Of a DNA stretch of 64,000 bases, positions 9,207 to 20,087 are shown piece after piece. Position 1 is the stretch's first letter. Each line of letters starts with the position of its first letter. Origin of the DNA: Rhodamnia argentea (lineage: Eukaryota > Streptophyta > Magnoliopsida > Myrtales > Myrtaceae). The position numbers were made by a program, and so were the translations under genes. A model generated the notes under the pieces. That model worked only from the letters and a program-made list of their open reading frames with translations, had not been told where the DNA came from and did no database searches. The DNA lies in assembly GCF_020921035.1 (NCBI RefSeq), contig NC_063153.1, positions 14,322,001 through 14,386,000 of the forward strand. The letters run 5' to 3'.

Positions 9207-12200
9207 CTAAGTCCTTGATACTCGGACCAAAAAAATTTGATTCGGGTTGCCACCCCATTCTTCGAAGATGACCAATTGATTGCCCGTGGGCTTCAACCAC
9301 GATCTGGGAAGGTGGTACCTGAAAATGAAAAGCTTAATAATAGGTGTTCAAATCAAAACGGAAATCTGTAAAGAAAAAGTACAGTTCTACTTTTCTCACC
9401 ATCTTTGAGACGGCTGTCCACAATTCTTTCGGCACTTATACTCATTGAAAGTTCCGGCATAACTGCAGGTGCCACAATTGCCACGAGCTGTGTAGGCAGG
9501 CCAGTGGCGTCCGATGCTCCGACCATTTATCCATATCTGACCCTTTCCCACGCTGTTCATGTCCAAGGCTAATGGAGCATGTCCTGGGGGAGCATCGAAT
9601 GTTGCCTGCAAACAAAGCATAAATTGTTTTTCAAAGGGAAACCAGACTAGCAGTTATTGTCAAGTGAAGTTTTCAGGGGTCGATCTTCACCTTGTACCAC
9701 GTCAGCGGCTGCCTTTGGACCAACTTTGAACCTTCAAGCCATTCAACTGGGGAACTACCACTTTGGGTGTGAAGATTCAGAGCTTCGCCCTTGAGACCAA
9801 CCTGTTCAGGAAAAGCAATATTTAGGTTTTGAATTTGGAGATGGTGAAACAGATTATTCTCAGTCCTCTATCGCATGGTATGAGTTGTGTCCAAAACCAA
9901 TACATACATAGCCAGACATTATTACAACTAGAAGAACAAAGGAGCAGCAGACCAGGTACAGATACCTTGTAACTCCATTTCCATTTCGACATGTCCCACG
10001 TCCTGGAATTGAGGCCCTTCAATGTGACTGGCCCAAGAACCCCGGTATTCCATGTCTCAAAATGTAGGCCAACATTCTGAACATTCGGAGAAGAAAAGGA
10101 GAAAGTACTAATGTTAAGATCCATATCTGTATACAGCTTAACAATATCAGGTGATACCAAAATCAACTCGGGAAATACTGACTGGAAGCCCAACAGCTAC
10201 GCTCAATATCGACAGTTTGTTGATGCCAGCTCTCAGCTTCACTTTTTCACTGTATGTTATTCTTGGATCCTTTAATGATCCATATGCTGACCCTGTATTA
10301 CAGAAAAACAATCACCAAGGTAACACATGTTATGTATTGAGATTTCAGGAACTGAAAGGGTATTCATTTTGGGATCTGGGCAGAAATTGATCTACCTGCG
10401 AGTTCACCATTGACGAAAACATGCATCGCATGTCCTGCTGACATTATGGTGAGCACGGGATATTGGCCGCTCCACAGAAATGCTTCGTTAGGACTTATCG
10501 TGATGCTGAATGGTTGAGAAGATCAGGAGAAGTAAAATTGTAAGCACATGACAATTCAATATATCCAAGCTTTTATGATGCTTATGAGATGCAAGTTGGA
10601 AGCAGCACTCACTCTGTCGTGTACCACAAATAGTCCGTAGTATCCCAAGTGAGACTAATTTGCTCCAGCAGCCCATCCTTTGTGAACGTGCCGTCACCAA
10701 AGGCAGAGACAGGTTCTTCTATGTACGACTGCCAAGAGAATCCACCTATCGGCACCATCTTGATCTGAGAAATCGGTACACCGACCTCTTTGAAAGTTGA
10801 TGGTATTGTGTCATCCTTGAACATAATCTCTTAAAGAATTGTTTAAGGTAAGGTAATGGAACGTGTTAAATTGGAAAGAGTTGACACGAGATGTTATGGA
10901 ACTGGAATGTCTCTGCCTTACCCTTGCAGTGTTGTAAACAGCAGTTTTGCAGTCGGGAAGAATGCTGATGGACCAAGCAGGCAAGTCATATTGCCCATTT
11001 CTGAATTTGACTCTGACAGAATACTTTGTGTCGTAGTTTGCCAGGAAGGCCGCGCAGCCGCTTCCAGCTTTGAACACGTGAGCCTAAGAAAAATAGAGTT
11101 CGACAGGTATGAGTTCAATTAACAACCAGCAAGGCTGTGAGAGTGTTTTTACGCATTTTGATTTTAAGGGGTTTGAGAAACCAAACCTCTTGATTACTTC
11201 CAAGCCATTGCACTTGTGGATCAGCAGAAACTAGAGCCCATTCACTTTGCTTAATGGCTTTGTGCAAATCTCTCAAGTGACTCCATTTTGGTTCCCTCAG
11301 TAAACCTGACACATTCATGCGAATTCCGATGTCAGGAAGATTAAAAAGGTGAAATGTTTAACCAACAAGATGTAGATTTGCCTTTACTCGGTTAAACTTC
11401 TGACAGTGTAACCGATTACTGCAGTTTTAAGGTAGTTAGATCCATTGAATGCTCAAAGTGAACGAGTTGAGGCACATGAGCAAATTTAGCCTTGCCACTC
11501 TAGGATGCTAACCATCTATTCTAAGTCACATACCGAATTCATCTAGAGGAGCATCAAAGTCATAGCTGGTGGCAATGAAGGGACCACCGGCTGTCCTGCC
11601 AAAGTTGGTTCCTCCGTGATACTAGAGAAAAAAAACAAGACCAATATAAAGAACGAGCAAGAGTGCAATCATTAATTAGGAGTTAAAATGGAGTGATTGA
11701 TACAGAGTCACAGATGCTACTGAAGTCAAGATTACCATATAGTAATTGATGAACGAACCGCCATTCTGAATGAACCTCGCGACTGAGAATGCCACATCCT
11801 CTGCTGGCCTATAAGGCACAGCTCCCCCAAACTCAATATACCTGGAAATCATTGGAGTAATCAGCTTTAAATCTACACAACTGAGAAAGATACAGGGGGC
11901 AAAAGTTCAGCATGTGCAGACATCCGCTACTTGACGTACCAGCCGGTCCAGTTTTCAGTCCACATCTTGGGTTTATAAATTGACTTTGGTTTGAAATTTT
12001 CGCAGTAGTAGCCATTGCAGGTATCAATCTGTCACATAACGAACCAACATAAGTCAGGGACATCCTAGAAGAAGCTGTCTTAGTCCCAGTGTTAGATATC
12101 TTTTATGAAATAAGTCAAGATATATATGTATAGAACTCATATAAACCAACAAAATCCAGAACAAGTGCATACCACAGAATCAGGAGCATCCTCATGCTTG

Positions 12201-13486
12201 CACATGACCCATGGAACACCAGTGCCAAGTCCCACAGCCATATTTGCTGCCCATTGTGAGTATGCCTTGCCTGGTGCTCCAATTTCCCATTCAATTGGTC
12301 CATATTCATTCTCTATCTGTCAACAAACACATAAATCCAATACATCAGAGAATGAAACATCTATATAATCCCAGGGTGGTATAGAAAATAATCTCCTTTG
12401 TTGTCAGAAACCTTTTTCTTTATTGTTGAGGAGAAAAACCAGCTGAGATGGTCCATCTCTTAGAAGGGGTTCTAGATATGGTAAAACGCTTCTCACCTGA
12501 GATAATATTATTGGACCTCCCTGAGTTTGAAACAACCTCTCTGCCTTCATAAGGTTGACTATCTTATACGTGAACCGTTGCATTGCATCCTCCATTACAC
12601 AATTGTTAAATGATCAATGGATGTCTTATTAGTCAAAAGTTTAGATACATGAAAAGGATTGAGAAGAGCAATTTGTTTTTAGAAAATAGCCAACCTCGAA
12701 AGGCTTATTGTCCGTCCTGAACGAGATCCCGGGGACATATTTCAGCCAAACAGGAAATCCTCTGCAACACGAACCAGCACAAAAAACAGAGTACATGTAT
12801 TAAAAAGTACATAGCAACCTAAAGCACTTCCCTTTTTCTATTTTTATGCTATGAAATGGGTACCCAAAATTCCACTCAGCACAGATGTAAGGCCCAATCC
12901 GGAGATGAACATAAAGACCAGCTTGTTGCACCAGCTTGACGAACCGAACCAGATCATACCTGTCCTCGAAGTAATACTGCACCAAGTGTGGTGAAAATAA
13001 AAGGGAGGCAAAGAGCAAGAAACTTCATTAATTTTCAGAAGAGAAATTGGAAAACGTATAATCATTGAAACAAAATGTTTATATTCCAAAGAAGATCATA
13101 AGTTGCACTTACTTTTCCGGGTGAAGGTTCATGTCCATTCCAGAAAACATAGGTCTGAATAACATCCAACCCTCCTTGTTTTGCCTTCCATATGAGATCA
13201 GGCCACATCTGCAACCAGCCAAAAGCACCAAAAAACAAATTAAATACAATTCTAAAGGTATAAAAAGAGGCATGTTTCGAACTGCACTGGGATTTGTCAC
13301 TACCTCAGGCGTGCTTCTGGGATAGTGAATGGAACCAGAGATGAGAATCCTCCTTTTGCCATTAATGAGAATAGCTTTTCTGTCATAAGAAACAAAGCAT
13401 GACACTGAAGATGCCCAGGAGAGCAGGATCAATGCCAGCATCAGTTTGGCTCCCATCATGTTCCACGTTTGAGTCTTTAAACCCAT
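9207..13486 (-). CDS. Beta-galactosidase (GH35), copy A, 730 aa, 18 coding exons
   Basis: GH35 enzyme releasing terminal beta-galactose from cell-wall galactans and arabinogalactan side chains; it is secreted to the wall. Exons (minus strand, high to low): 13486-13304, 13208-13113, 12976-12864, 12761-12695, 12589-12497, 12316-12173, 12028-11940, 11841-11736, 11621-11534, 11305-11187, 11083-10922, 10785-10613, 10505-10396, 10292-10183, 10076-9966, 9801-9691, 9605-9400, 9318-9207. All borders are GT-AG and all phases agree (2193 nt). A signal peptide ([16 protein letters not shown]) ends near residue 30. The family signature [14 protein letters not shown] gives acid/base Glu188; WTENWTGW gives nucleophile Glu257, 69 residues on. 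The C-terminal beta-domains are complete ([24 protein letters not shown]) and end at FEEWGG plus a short tail, without a SUEL lectin domain. Length and layout match the lectin-less plant BGAL type. The ATG at 13486 is kept because copy C has the same one. Confidence 0.93.
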
Positions 13487-14417
13487 TACCCTCTTCTTCA
13501 AAACAACAAAGAAATGGACTTTTCTTTCTTTTAAAGTCTGTCCTCTTCAAGACATATGTCTGACTGACCCGAGAAACCAGTAACAAGTCTTGCTCCTGAT
13601 ATCAAGAAAAGGGACCAATTTGTAGAGATTTTGGTGTGCTGGGGAGAGGGTTGTGGTTAAGAGTTTGGTTGGTGTAGTGAAAAGAGAGGGAAGCTTTGCA
13701 AATCCCATTTATAAAGATTTTGTAAAGGAGGTTTGCTTTTCTTCCTTCTTTCGTGGGTCCATTTTCGGTTGCCTCTCGAGTGGCCTCGCTGTATCTGACA
13801 TGGCAATTTTATGGATAGCAATGTGGATTTTTCCTTATTGGCATTGGCAAAAATTGATGCTTGAGATGGACATCAGTTTACAGCAAATCATTCAAATTAG
13901 ACCATTCTGATTTGTGTATTTCCTTTTTCGAAAATTGGAACATGACTACTCGACTATGACATGCCGGGTATAGCGCTTTTCATGCACGAAAACAATTAAG
14001 TTTTGCTGTACAATCTTAAGGAAAGGAAAAGAGACGGTGTTTATCGCGAAAATCCCATGTGTCTTTGCTTGATCAGGTTTATGCAGACCCAACAGTGAAT
14101 TCCTGATAAACTTGCTGTCAGTTCTTATCTGGTTTAGAAGCAGATTTGGAGTGTTAACAGCCTCAGCTTCCGTGTTCACCTGGAAAACCCATTTTGCAGT
14201 TCTTCGCTTTTGATTTTATCCACGAATGAGTCAACCCCTGTCCATTAAAAACGTTGGTTTCCAAAAAGTGATTAGGAGGCTCCTGCTTTCTTGTAGTTGT
14301 CATGCAGCAAAAGCACGTACCAAAATGAAAAATTAATTAAATCATCTGAAGATTGAAATTAGATTATTGTTTATAAATATTCTTCTTGGCATCTATAATC
14401 ATGAATTAAAAATAATG
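13487..14417. other. BGAL A leader, promoter and first part of the shared upstream block
   Basis: A leader of about 200 nt is followed by a TATA box and sequence shared with the upstream regions of copies B and C. From about 13946 the sequence enters the non-coding block that also recurs at 37.4 and 39.7 kb. No coding signal. Confidence 0.6.
13707..13713 (-). promoter_or_regulatory. TATA box of BGAL A
   Basis: TATAAAT on the minus strand, about 220 bp upstream of the ATG at 13486. Its position and context (CTTTATAAATGGGATTTGC) are preserved in B and C, which supports it as the core promoter. Confidence 0.65.
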
Positions 14418-14948
14418 GGTTAATACCATGAAAAATCTCAAATTTGTACACTTGTGATAAATTTGCCCCAAGTTACTTTTTTGACAAACAAAAACCCTAA
14501 ACCGATATACCTTTGATAAATTTACCCCAAAGTGATACATCCGTGACAAATTCACCCTCAATTAGACTTCATTAAAATTTTATCGTCAAATTGCTTAGTT
14601 GAATGACACGTGGTAGTTGCCGGATGTACACATGTGGGGTTTTTACCCTCTATTGTATAAATTTGGGATTTTCGTAGTATTAATCTAATTTAAAGGAAAC
14701 TAACGAAGGGTAAATTTATTACATATGTATTAGTTTGGGATTTTTGTTGGTCAAAATAATTTGTTTGGGGTAAATTTTTCACAAATGTACAAATTTGAAA
14801 TCTTTTGTAGTCAAAAAAATAGTTTGAGAATAAATTTATCATAGGCGTATCAACTTGAGATTTTTTGTGGTAAAAAAAAATAATTTTGAGTAAATTTGTC
14901 ATATGTATACTAGTTTAGAATTTTTCGTGGTATTAACCATATAATAAA
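14418..14948. mobile_element. Foldback/MITE-like element inside the left arm
   Basis: It begins GGTTAATACCA and ends with the inverse TGGTATTAACC. Both halves hold repeated units of an A/T-rich motif (GGTAAATTT with dialects) in opposite orientation, so the whole element can fold back. It sits in the BGAL A upstream block and is absent at the corresponding places near 18.8, 37.9 and 40.3 kb. No target-site duplication is clear. Confidence 0.6.
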
Positions 14949-16285
14949 TTACAAATCCGCAAACCAGGAATCTTAATCATCCCTAATTCTTAAACAGCAC
15001 GAATTGATCACAGATTTTTAATCTTAGTCTTGACCATTTAAAAGGGCATACAGCTAATTTAATCCACTTCAGATAGAAAAAGTTGGTCCCACTCTACGAA
15101 TATTTTGGCCACCTGGAAAAATCAGTTCTACCAAATTTTTCATTTTCATTTTCATTTTTATGCCTCTGTGCATATTGCTACTTTCCCCCACGAGTGTGTT
15201 GTGGAGAGGAAAAAAAAACCCGTCGGTTCATGTGACGGTCTTGTTCTTCCATTCTAAAACCATTTTTACTTTTGAGTAAGAAAATAATAAAATAGAACTA
15301 AAACAATGGATGAATATATTTTCAAAATGACAATAGTATGCAATTTTACCTCACTATTTCATCAACTAGGCATCCTGAATTTCCCGTGTGTTTTGAAGGA
15401 AATTGATGAACAAGAATACGTTGATGCTAATGTTATTATAACGTTATAATATCAATAATGTGAATGAGGATATATAAAGAGGTCTAAGCCAAGCCCCCTC
15501 TGCACCCAAAAAAAAAAAAACACACCATCATGTCTTGAGAGGGTAATTAGTTAGAAGTATCCATTCACTGATGCTCAAGGCTCCGCGCATCCGGTTTGTC
15601 ATCGACTTCATCATTGGCTGGAGTCAAGTACAGATTTCTTCACGTTTCCACATTCGGTTCTGATTACACATGAGCCTTTGTTCATCCGTGTGCAATCGGA
15701 TTCTTTAGTCCTTTAGAAATTCTTACACGTGATTGGTAAGCAGTATTAGAAGCTAAATCTTGTAGTTTTGGACTCATATGCGTAGATGATTTCTTTTCTC
15801 AATAAGTAGTTACGTGGTCCTCTTCTAGTGGAATAAAAAAGATTACTCGGACCCAATATTTTCTTAAAATTTGGAATCGGGTATAGGCAATCCTTTTGAA
15901 AAATATTGACTATACCACGGATGAGAAAAAGATAAAAACAATTGAATCAAACAATTAATTTGTATTGAATTAATCGACTTTCCCCCTCTTTTTTTCAAAC
16001 CATATCGAAATAGTGCCAAGATCGATTCTACTTTGGAACCATGGGTTCTCTTTTCTCCCAAAATCTATCTAATTTGAGATCTCAGTCCTTACTTGGGTGG
16101 TTGTTTATCCTTAATTATAATGGAGTACTTAAAACTTTTGGGTGGTTTATCACCTTTTTGTGCCTTGTTTCCTTTCTTATCGACTTTGGGGCTCTCTCAC
16201 CCTAAACAACTAACTTATAGGGTGAGGCTTTTATCACACTTACAAACTTAAACACTAGTCCCTTTTATAACTGATGTGCAGTGGC
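14949..16285. other. Upstream block U, copy A (non-coding)
   Basis: Non-coding sequence present in several copies: here, inverted at 17995-19700, partly at 34310-34885, and at 37395-38790 and 39720-41130. Its distal end (TTACTTGGGTGGTTG...ATCC near 16090) resembles the subterminal part of a hAT-like repeat. No coding frame. Confidence 0.6.
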
Positions 16286-17994
16286 CTCAACAACAACAAT
16301 AGCAACAACCTATATCTTCCATGTATATGATGGTAGGCTTGTCAAATGGGTGGTCGGGTCGAAAATGGTCCGATTCAAATAGACTTATTTACCTTGTATT
16401 GACCCATCTTTATGTAATATTTTAGCGACCAAAACTTGACCCGACCTATATTACTAAAACACATCACATGCATATCAAAACATTTAACCTACTTTAAGCT
16501 TTTCATAAGAATATGTTCCTTTGATAGATTTTTCTTTCTTATCAGATTAAAAAAAATAAAGCATCCAAATGGCATTGTTAGTAAATAAATGAAAAAACAT
16601 AAGAAAAAACTAAAGACCGAAATGCACATGAAGAACTAGAAAAGTGTGCATGTGTTGTGACAAAACAAACTGGAAAATTACCAAAAAATCAGTAAATTAA
16701 TTGCATTTGTGCTAGTTTAGTCCTAAACCTTTAATTTTTGCCTATTTGGTGCTAAACCTTTTGATGATTTGTCAATTTTGAGAGAAAATCACCAATGTGA
16801 ACGCCAACCATCCTACGTGGCACAGTTGGAAAAGAAAGTCCATTTCCAATTGCAAGTAGTCCTTCAATTGTGTTGGTGTTTACTTCAAAGTTCAATTATT
16901 ACCATGCAAATAGTGCCACGAACAAATCCACAAAGATTTATTACTCAGAATATGTCATACCTAAGATGAGAAAATTTCAAATAAGGGTCCTAAGTATTTT
17001 TATTTTCTTAAATAATGACATAAAGTGAATATTATTTCAAATAAGGACTCAAAGTATCCTCATTTTCTCAAATAATGGTTTGAAGTGAATTTTATTTCAA
17101 ATAAAGGCCTGAAGTGGTCATGTTGTCTCAAATTAAGGCGTGGCCTCGGGGACATTTTTGTCATTTAACTTTTTTTTTAAAAAAAATTATTTAATTTTCC
17201 TTTTTCATTTTTTATTAATTAAAAAAGATAAAAAGTGAAAAAAAAAAAAGAGGGGGTGGCAGCATCATCTTCATCACCCTCCTGTTTCCCACATCCAACC
17301 GTGGAAGACGACGACCACCACCACCTATCACCACCACCGATCTCCGTCCCTCCTCACACCGCAACGATCACCTCAACGCCGTCCAAGGCATGCGGTTTCT
17401 CCCTCCTCGGCCCCACCTCCTCTCGTCAAATCAGTTTCGTCACAACTTGAATTCGTCAGACCATATAAACCTCGAATTTCCTTCACTTTCACATATTTTG
17501 TATGCTTAAAAAGGTGATGAATGCATCGACTTATTCAAGTCCTTCATTTAAGATTGCTCGAGGATACTTAGCATCTCAGATAGCCCCTTTAAGGGCGGAA
17601 TCAGAGTGCGAAGGAAAAGTAGAGGTATACTTTCAAAGAATTCTACGTAATTATTGGAAATTAATTTAGAAACACCATACCGTGCGCAATCCAAATTCAC
17701 TCGAGAGCCAAGCATCTCGAGTGGTCCAGATTTCTTAGATAAAGAAGAAATCAAATTAAATTGATAATATTCAAGAAAACTGATGACGTGGGCCCTTTTT
17801 TTTTTTTTTAATTTTTGTCTCTAAATTTGTGCTCACGATGAGGAAGCATAGAAGTCAAATAAGAAAAAGGAAATAGAGTCAAAAAATCAAAACCGATCTA
17901 AAAAGTCTACCGGTTTCCTCAAAAAGGATTTGTGGCTCACCTTTCACCGTTGCAATGTCACTGTGCAATGGACGGTCACACTAGTATTTTCCAT
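16286..17994. other. Spacer between the inverted arms
   Basis: AT-rich sequence with no recognisable gene. At 16330-16480 there is a hAT-end-like stretch (GGTCGGGTCGAAAATGG). At about 16968-17165 one end of a TIR element related to the one at 62278-62955 is visible (CAAATAAGGGTCC and repeats). The small open frame at 17235-17450 is Ser/Pro/His-rich and I do not support it as a gene. Confidence 0.5.
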
Positions 17995-18750
17995 TGGAGT
18001 TATCCCACATCAATTATCGAAGGAGTCGATGGTCAAGTTTACAAATATGATGGAAACCTCACCCTTTGAAAGTTAGCTTTTGGGGCTTCGAAAAAAAAAA
18101 AAAAGTTTAATTTTTGGGGTGAGAAATGTCCAAGACCACCTAACAGTTTTAAATACTCCATTATGGTTAGGTATAAACAACCACCAAGAAAGAATAGGGA
18201 TCTTGAATCAAATGATTTTGGGCAAGTAGGAGAACTAGTCATTCCAAAGTAGAATCGATGTTGGTACTATTTTTGGTATGGTTTTAAAAAAAGTAAGGGA
18301 AAATCAGGGAATTCAATTCAAATTCACTTGTTTCGAGGAATTTGATTCAAATTCATTGTTTGATTAAATTGTTTTTATCATTGTCTCATCCATCATCTAT
18401 TCGATATTTCTCGAAAAAGTTGCCTGTACCCATTCCAAATGCTAAATTTTTTTCGATAATCGGACCACCTAACTACTTGTTAAGAAAAAAACCGCCTTAG
18501 CATATGAGTCCAAAATTGCAAGATTTAGCGACTAATACTGCTTAACAATTAGCATTAACCATGTTTTCCTGTTCTTCATTTCATCCAAAACACAGGAAAT
18601 GCAGGATACCTAGTTGAAGAAATAGTTAGGTAAAATTGCGTATTGTGGTCATTTTGAGATTTGTCACATGACTCTCCAGTCTCCACAACCACAACACAAT
18701 ATACAGAGGCATAAAAATGAAAATAAAAAATTCACAAGAATTTATTTTTC

Positions 18751-18756
18751 CACGTG
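18751..18756. promoter_or_regulatory. G-box CACGTG in the BGAL B upstream block
   Basis: CACGTGGCCAAA here corresponds to TTTGGCCACGTGG in the block copies at 38080 and 40417, and to a mutated TTTGGCCACCTGG at 15105 in copy A. Retention in three of four copies is the only support for function. Confidence 0.35.
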
Positions 18757-19170
18757 GCCAAATATTCGTAGAGTGGGACCCACTTTTTCTGTTTTTGTTT
18801 TTAAATTTAATCTGACATGGATTTGATGTACGCCTTTTTAATTGGTCAAAAGAAGGCAGGAGCCTCCGATATCACTCTTTGGAACCAACAATAGTCTGAT
18901 GGACAGATGCTGACTGATTAGTGGAAACAAATCAAAAGAAGGCAAGAGCCTAGGCGATATAACTCGCCAATCCGCTTCTAAACAAGACAAGAATTGCAAA
19001 ATAGGTTTATCAGGTGAACACAGGACCTCAGGCTGTTAACACTCCAATCTGCATCTAAACCAGATAAGAGCTGACAGCAAAATTATCAGGAATCCGTTGT
19101 TGTGTCTACATAAAACCTGATCAAGCAAGAGACGCGGGATTTTCGTGATGATTATCGTCTCTTTTCCTTA

Positions 19171-19552
19171 GACCCCGTCAAACGTGTTTAGGTGGGGGTG
19201 TAAATGGCCTGATCCAAATCGATTCATTTACAATCCGTTTAGGACTCATTTATTGCAATGCAAATTTAGTGACATATGCTCAACTCAATCCATACACAAC
19301 CTGATTCATATTCCTTATAACACTTCCATTTTTAATTTATTCTAGGAAAACTATACATAAACTAAGGTGAGAGTATCGAGCTAGCAAGCGCGAAATCAAG
19401 TAAGGGTAAAAGAGAATGAAAAGAGAGTCATAGAGGTGGGATATTTTAAGTAAGTTAGAAATCTATTTATTAAATATAACTAACCAATATAACAATTTAA
19501 CTTCTCATATATTGATTAAGAAATGTATCTATGACCCATTTTGAAATATCTA
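19171..19552. mobile_element. 382-bp insertion flanked by a 10-bp direct repeat
   Basis: The insert is bordered by CTTTTCCTTA on both sides (19161-19170 and 19553-19562). The corresponding site in copy A, around 14020, has no insert, so A gives an empty site. The insert includes GGGTGTAAATGG-type, hAT-end-like sequence but no clear terminal inverted repeats. A transposon insertion with target duplication is the simplest reading. Confidence 0.6.
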
Positions 19553-19836
19553 CTTTTCCTTAAGATTGTATAGCGAAACTTAATTGTTTTCCTGTGTGAA
19601 AAGCGCCATACTTTAACACGTCAATCGTGTTCCGATTTTCGAAATAAAATTCAGAATGGGATAATTGAATGCTTTGCTGTAAGCTGATGTCATTTCTCAA
19701 ATGTCAAAAATTGACAATGCCAAAAAGGAGAAATCCATATTATCCACAAGTTACCATGTCAGACACAACGCGAACCCACGAAGGGCAACCGCAAAATGGA
19801 CAAAGGAATAAACCGAAACCTCCTTTTCAAAATCTT

Positions 19837-19844
19837 TATAAATA
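19837..19844 (+). promoter_or_regulatory. TATA box of BGAL B
   Basis: TATAAATA, about 250 bp before the ATG at 20088, in the same context as the TATA boxes of copies A and C. The core promoter therefore looks intact although the coding region is broken. Confidence 0.6.
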
Positions 19845-20087
19845 GGAATTGCAAAGCTTCGCTCTCTTTTCACAACACCAACCAAACTCTCAACCAGAAC
19901 CCTCTCCCAAGCATACCAAAATCTTTATAGATTGGTCCCTTCTCTTGATATCAGGAGCAAGACTTGCTACTGGTTTCTTGTGTCAGGCAAACATATGTCT
20001 TGAAGGGGACAGACTTTGGGGAAGAAAGTCTATTTCTTTGTTGGTTTGAAGAAGAGGGTAACGGGTTTAAAGATTCGAACGTGGAAC

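Larger units (their letters stand above)
8705..16285. repeat. Left arm of a large inverted duplication (contains BGAL A)
   Basis: From the 3' flank of BGAL A (GAGATCGGGCACC near 8709) through the gene and about 2.8 kb of its upstream sequence, this arm is matched in reverse complement by 17995-25137. Landmarks outside the gene include AGGAGGCTCCT (14274), TTGGCCACCTGG (15105), TTACTTGGGTGGTTG (16090) and AACTGATGTG (16270). The arms differ by element insertions and small indels. Confidence 0.8.
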
